From the NCBI GenBank assembly GCA_024691305.1, contig JAILNS010000015.1, positions 248,001 through 312,000 of the forward strand: DNA of 64,000 nucleotides, in the 5' to 3' direction. The notes below the pieces were generated by a model that saw only the letters and a list, made by a program, of their open reading frames with translations, made no database searches and had not been told where the DNA came from. The DNA is from Lachnospiraceae bacterium. GTDB taxonomy: Bacteria > Bacillota > Clostridia > Lachnospirales > Lachnospiraceae. This document shows positions 59,988-64,000 of this stretch, in pieces (the first letter of the stretch is position 1; each line of letters starts with the position of its first letter). Both the position numbers and the translations under genes were made by a program.

Positions 59988-61964
59988 TTAAATCAAGACC
60001 TCTGCGGTATCCTCTTTTGCCCATAATATCAATTCGGAATCCTGATAAATATCACCTATATCAAATATCACATCACCGCTTTGTCTTATACCGAAAATAT
60101 CACCGGGGCCGCGAAGTTTCATGTCCTGTGCAGCTATCTCAAACCCGTCGTTGGAATTAAGCAGAATATCAAGCCTTTCTTTGGCCGTATCCGACGAATT
60201 ATTCATCATAAAAATACAAAAACTTTGCATATCGGACCTGCCGACACGGCCTCTTAACTGATGCAGCTGCGCAAGTCCGAATCTTTCGGCGTTTTCGACA
60301 TACATTACGGTTGCATTGGGAACATTGACTCCGACTTCGACCACTGTCGTTGATACTAAAACATCGATATTTCCGTGAGCAAAGTCATCCATGACCTTAT
60401 CCTTGGCGGCTGAACTCATCTGTCCGTGAAGAACGCCTATCCTTATGTCTTCAGGCAAAGAAGCCCTTAACTGTACGCTGTACTCCGTAACGTTTTCGAC
60501 ACCGATCAGTTCTCCCGCGTCAATCTGAGGGCAGATTATGTAAACCTGATGACCCGCTTTAACCTCGGAGATTATAAATTTGTACGCTGTCGGCCGGTAT
60601 GAAGTGTCTACAACGCAGTTCTTAATAGGCAAACGTCCGACAGGCATAGTATGGATCGTGCTTACTTCAAGGTCTCCATACAGTATCATGGCCAGAGTTC
60701 TCGGGATCGGGGTCGCAGACATTATAAGAACAGCCGGCTGATCACCTTTTCCTACCAGAGATTCCCTTTGTAAGACGCCAAACCTGTGCTGTTCATCGGT
60801 TATTGCAAGGGCAAGGTTTTTATATTCCACACTATCCTGGAACAGGGCATGTGTACCTATGATCAGATTTGCATCGCCGTTTTTTATGCTTTCAAGTATC
60901 TCTTTTCTTGCTTTTCCTTTTATAAGCCCGGTAAGAAGAACCGGTTTAAACGGAAGTTTATATTCATCGATCAATTTATTTACCGTCTCATAATGCTGTG
61001 ATGCAAGTACCTCGGTAGGAGCCATAAAAGCCCCCTGATAACCGTTACTTACACACATGAGCAGAGAAAGGATAGCTATGACGGTCTTTCCTGAGCCGAC
61101 ATCACCCTGCAAAAGGCGAACCATCCTTTTGTCTGAGGACAGATCATTTCTTATACTGTTCCAAACGTCTGATTGATCGGGTGTGAGTTTGTAAGGAAGT
61201 AATTCTATAAACCGGCCTGTATCAGCCACATCGATCATGGGATAATGATTGGGCCTGCTATATGTACCCAGCCTTGTCATTTTGATTATATAATCATAGA
61301 ATTCTTCATATGCGAGTCTTGTACGAGCAGCAAAAAGAGAATCATCATCGGTTGGCATATGAATATTCATTATCGCTTCATAATATGGCATAAGTTTACG
61401 CTTCGCGATAATATTTTCTGGAAGTTTATCATACAGAGGTGATGTTTTCCTGTTGATACCAATGCCAAGTTCAGCTTCGTAAGCCTTTTTTACCGCTTTT
61501 TGTATGGCATTCGAACTAAGCCCCTTTGTCGTATGATATATGGGCTGTTTGGTACCTGAGAGTTTCTCATAGTCTTCTGTTTTGTATTTTCTTGGATTAT
61601 TAAAAGAAAGAGTTTTGCCGCGCAGCATCACTTTTCCGCGAAATACACATTCCTCTCCCCTTTTTATGGAATTCCTAAGATAAGGGGCATTAAAGTAAAC
61701 GACACTCATCTCACCGTGTCCGTCAGATATATTAAAAGACAGGATACTCATCTTCTTTATGTGTCTGAGAAGCGGTTGAGATGTTATGTAAACTTTAACA
61801 GCGGCAATATCTCCGGGTTTGATCCTGTCTATAGTACTGATATCAGAAAAAAGATCATACTCCGCAGGAAAAAACCTGAGAAGATCACCGGTATCCTTAA
61901 TATTTAATTTATCAAAAAGGGCAGCAGTTTTTTCACCGATGCCCTTGATTGAAGTTAATTCCAT
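59988..61964 (-). CDS. recG: ATP-dependent DNA helicase RecG
   Basis: This helicase remodels stalled replication forks and Holliday junctions. The 658-residue protein has the N-terminal wedge/OB domain (about residues 50-160) and helicase motifs: QGDVGSGKTVIA (Walker A), MAPTEVLASQHY, DEQHRFGVLQR (Walker B), MSATPIPRTLAM, STTVVEVGVNVPNAT and QLHQLRGRVGR. It is slightly shorter than typical RecG, mostly at the N-terminus. No good ribosome site precedes the ATG. It lies 60 bp after the DAK2 gene. Confidence 0.96.
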   Translation of the reverse strand: MELTSIKGIGEKTAALFDKLNIKDTGDLLRFFPAEYDLFSDISTIDRIKPGDIAAVKVYITSQPLLRHIKKMSILSFNISDGHGEMSVVYFNAPYLRNSIKRGEECVFRGKVMLRGKTLSFNNPRKYKTEDYEKLSGTKQPIYHTTKGLSSNAIQKAVKKAYEAELGIGINRKTSPLYDKLPENIIAKRKLMPYYEAIMNIHMPTDDDSLFAARTRLAYEEFYDYIIKMTRLGTYSRPNHYPMIDVADTGRFIELLPYKLTPDQSDVWNSIRNDLSSDKRMVRLLQGDVGSGKTVIAILSLLMCVSNGYQGAFMAPTEVLASQHYETVNKLIDEYKLPFKPVLLTGLIKGKARKEILESIKNGDANLIIGTHALFQDSVEYKNLALAITDEQHRFGVLQRESLVGKGDQPAVLIMSATPIPRTLAMILYGDLEVSTIHTMPVGRLPIKNCVVDTSYRPTAYKFIISEVKAGHQVYIICPQIDAGELIGVENVTEYSVQLRASLPEDIRIGVLHGQMSSAAKDKVMDDFAHGNIDVLVSTTVVEVGVNVPNATVMYVENAERFGLAQLHQLRGRVGRSDMQSFCIFMMNNSSDTAKERLDILLNSNDGFEIAAQDMKLRGPGDIFGIRQSGDVIFDIGDIYQDSELILWAKEDTAEVLI

Positions 61965-62024
61965 TAGAATGAATTACCGTTAAATAAGAAATTGATATTC
62001 CTGTTCGTAATTTATGTTAATTAT

Positions 62025-63722
62025 TTATTCTACGGAGATTATGTATGAGTATATCGGCTGCCCGCCGGGCTGTAACTCAACATCCTGTTCGGGGAACTTT
62101 GCATTAAGTTTCTCTACAAGAGCCTGTGCGGTATCCTCATCGATATCTTCACCATAATATACACTTATAAGTTCGGAAGAATCATCAACCATCTCATTTA
62201 CCATATCAAGTGTCACTTCCGTCTTATCTGCGCCCACAGCAAGGATACCACTGTCTCCGATACCCATAAAGTCATTCTCTTTTATCTTTTTATCATCTAT
62301 AACGGTATCTCTTACTGCATAGGTTACCTGTCCGGTCTTAACGGTTTCAACGGCTTCCTTCATTGCCTTTGCATTATCATCAGAGGATGATTCAGGCATA
62401 TATGCAACCATAGCAGATATTCCCTGAGGCACTGACTTAGTAGGTATTACTATTATATCCTTGTCCTCCGTCATATGTGCTGCCTGCTCGGCTGCAAGAA
62501 CTATATTCTTGTTATTGGGTAATATGAATATATGATCTGCATTTATCTTGTCGATCGCATTGAGCATATCTTCAGTGGAAGGGTTCATGGTCTGGCCGCC
62601 TGCGATGATCATATCAACACCGAGACTTGAGAAAATCTCATTTATTCCCTCACCGACGGAAACCGCGATAAATCCGGTATCTTTTCTGGGTTCTTCAGGG
62701 GCATGCTCACTCTTAAGGTCACTTACCATCTGCTGTTCGATATTTTCATGTGAACTGTTAAATTTGGAATCTTCCTCAAGAAGAAGGTTTTCTATCTTAA
62801 CCTTATCAAGCTGTCCGTACTTAAGTGCCCGCTGAAGTGCCATACCGGGATCATTGGTATGAACATGTACTTTTACCAGATCCTCATCTGTAACAACTAC
62901 AATAGAATCACCAATGGATTCAAGATATGCCTTATAATCCATTTCAAGCTTTACGTTGAAATTAAAGTTTTCCTTGAGACGGATGATATATTCGGTACAA
63001 TACAGATACTTTAATGCAGGTTTTTCGGCTAACTTGGGTTCAGCCTCTTCCTTGGGTGCACTTGGCTTGATCTTCGCAAAATCAACTTCTGCACCGCAAA
63101 AAGCATCATATGCTCCGTGAAGGACTTCCATAAGCCCCTGTCCGCCGGAATCAACAACTCCTGCCTGTTTAAGGACCGGAAGCATATCGGGAGTTTTTAG
63201 AAGCATTTCATCTCCGGCAGTTATAGCACTCTCGATTATAACCTTAAGATCAGTTTCACCCGAATCAACAAGTTCGGACACCTTTTCGGATACGGCCTTG
63301 GATACAGTAAGGATCGTACCTTCTTTGGGCTTCATGACTGCTTTATACGCTGTCTCAACAGCCTTATCACATGCCTCGGCCAAAACCTGAGCATCAACAT
63401 CACCGTCTATCTTTTTAACAACCTTGGTAAAGCCTCTGAACAGCTGTGAAAGGATAACACCGGAATTTCCTCTCGCTCCGCGAAGCGATCCGGAAGAAAT
63501 GGCCTTGCACAGGGTTTCTATGGATATATCGCCTGTAGAATATAATGATGATACTTCATCTGCTGCGGATACTATTGTAAGAGTCATATTTGTTCCGGTA
63601 TCACCATCGGGGACCGGGAAAACATTAAGTTCGTTTATGATCTCTTTCTGGGACTCAAGCCGTCTTGCACCGCTTACAAACATACCCGCGATTCTTTTTG
63701 CATCTAATACTGTTTCACTCAC
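62025..63722 (-). CDS. DAK2/YloV-family kinase subunit (FakA-like)
   Basis: This is the ATP-binding kinase component of the fatty acid kinase system. It starts at GTG with GGAGG 9 bases upstream. The 565-residue protein has an N-terminal DhaL/DAK2 domain (about residues 1-200, with NVFPVPDGDTGTNMTLT, ISSGSLRGARGNSGVILSQ and VDSGGQGLMEVL). A middle domain and a C-terminal DegV-like/YloV domain follow. The order Asp23-YloV-recG is standard in Firmicutes. The FakB-type partner is the DegV gene at 58985. Confidence 0.93.
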   Translation of the reverse strand: MSETVLDAKRIAGMFVSGARRLESQKEIINELNVFPVPDGDTGTNMTLTIVSAADEVSSLYSTGDISIETLCKAISSGSLRGARGNSGVILSQLFRGFTKVVKKIDGDVDAQVLAEACDKAVETAYKAVMKPKEGTILTVSKAVSEKVSELVDSGETDLKVIIESAITAGDEMLLKTPDMLPVLKQAGVVDSGGQGLMEVLHGAYDAFCGAEVDFAKIKPSAPKEEAEPKLAEKPALKYLYCTEYIIRLKENFNFNVKLEMDYKAYLESIGDSIVVVTDEDLVKVHVHTNDPGMALQRALKYGQLDKVKIENLLLEEDSKFNSSHENIEQQMVSDLKSEHAPEEPRKDTGFIAVSVGEGINEIFSSLGVDMIIAGGQTMNPSTEDMLNAIDKINADHIFILPNNKNIVLAAEQAAHMTEDKDIIVIPTKSVPQGISAMVAYMPESSSDDNAKAMKEAVETVKTGQVTYAVRDTVIDDKKIKENDFMGIGDSGILAVGADKTEVTLDMVNEMVDDSSELISVYYGEDIDEDTAQALVEKLNAKFPEQDVELQPGGQPIYSYIISVE

Positions 63723-63762
63723 AGTAAAAATCCTCCATTATATACAATCAAGTTATAAATGC

Positions 63763-64000
63763 TTAGTCGGTAACCTTAACGCCCTCGACAAAAACATTGA
63801 TCTTTTCAACCTCAACACCTACAAACTCTTCGACCTTATATTTGATCTCGCTTATAAGATTCTCGGAAACAGCCATTATACTGACTCCGTATGCAACTAT
63901 GATATGAAGGTCAAGAGTAAGTTTATTGTTATTAAGCGTTACTCCGACACCGCGGTTAAGATTATCCATCTTAAGCATGCGGACAAGGCCGTCTCTTACA
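63763..64000 (-). CDS. Asp23/Gls24-family envelope stress protein, 5' end cut by the window
   Basis: The reading frame stays open to the edge at 64000, where it already reads VRDGLVRMLKMDN, so the real start lies outside; the ATG at 63978 is internal. The visible part has GVGVTLNNNKLTLDLHIIVA and KVEEFVGVEVEKINVFVEGV, hallmarks of the Asp23 family, which are membrane-associated or alkaline-shock-type proteins of unclear function. The gene lies immediately upstream of the DAK2/FakA-like gene, in the usual Firmicute order. Confidence 0.9.
   Translation of the reverse strand, partial: VRDGLVRMLKMDNLNRGVGVTLNNNKLTLDLHIIVAYGVSIMAVSENLISEIKYKVEEFVGVEVEKINVFVEGVKVTD

Overview
The window is an ordinary, densely coded chromosomal segment of a low-GC anaerobic Firmicute. 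It most likely comes from the Lachnospiraceae (Butyrivibrio/Pseudobutyrivibrio/Roseburia-like). This is an inference from gene content: a six-gene Rnf complex, a biotin-dependent Na+-pump decarboxylase operon, a very long PBP2, SepF, overlapping ispH and S1 genes, and a serine/threonine-rich MBG-domain surface protein. No species is claimed. I see no tRNA, rRNA, CRISPR array, prophage or insertion sequence. The only recombinase is one XerC/D-like integrase at 34.3 kb.

Layout. Positions 38-4848 (+) hold ilvD and ilvB (branched-chain amino acids), translationally coupled to an L,D-transpeptidase. Positions 5051-10204 (+) hold a five-gene biotin-dependent decarboxylase/transcarboxylase operon: 12S-like carboxyltransferase, OadG-like lipoprotein, biotin carrier, OadB-like Na+ pump and 5S-like carboxyltransferase without its own biotin domain. 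Positions 10320-16549 (+) hold TetR and RpiR regulators, a BaiN/HI0933-type flavoprotein, cmk, ispH, S1 and cheR. A YprB-like exonuclease lies alone on the minus strand (16622-17725). Positions 17892-23067 (+) hold rnfCDGEAB.

Positions 23249-35384 (+) are the most accessory part. They include a large wall/membrane-anchored MBG-domain protein, a small NHLP-leader-like protein, a short-chain dehydrogenase paired with a GH26-like hydrolase, several small membrane proteins, a PHP-domain protein and an AmmeMemoRadiSam-type radical SAM enzyme. They also include a gene broken by about three frameshifts, a Nim/PNPOx-like flavoprotein and the tyrosine recombinase.

From 35397 to the end everything is on the minus strand. 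In transcription order (right to left) this half carries an Asp23-family protein (cut by the window edge), a FakA/DAK2 protein, recG, DegV (FakB), miaB, mutS, mutL, miaA, a methionine-gamma-lyase-like protein, mreB, mreC, mreD, PBP2, minC, rodA, mgsA, a DacA-like carboxypeptidase, a P-loop protein, an HlyD-like adaptor, yggS, sepF, aroB, lspA, an RluD-type pseudouridine synthase and a cytidylate-kinase-like protein. It is a cell-shape, division and DNA/tRNA-maintenance block.

How the parts fit. The decarboxylase operon and Rnf are both ion-motive membrane machines, suggesting an energy metabolism built on a Na+ (or H+) gradient with ferredoxin/NADH and acyl-CoA or keto-acid carboxyl chemistry. 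The mre/PBP2/minC/rodA/dacA block, together with sepF, covers elongation and division. Its most striking feature is that minC directly abuts rodA, with minD and minE absent from where they usually lie, and that the MinD-contact motif of MinC is altered. Other points worth attention are a perfect-consensus promoter nested in the terminator at 10.24 kb with a palindromic operator at its start site, unusual cysteine and arginine substitutions in the two carboxyltransferases, and a cysteine-rich acidic tail on RnfE.
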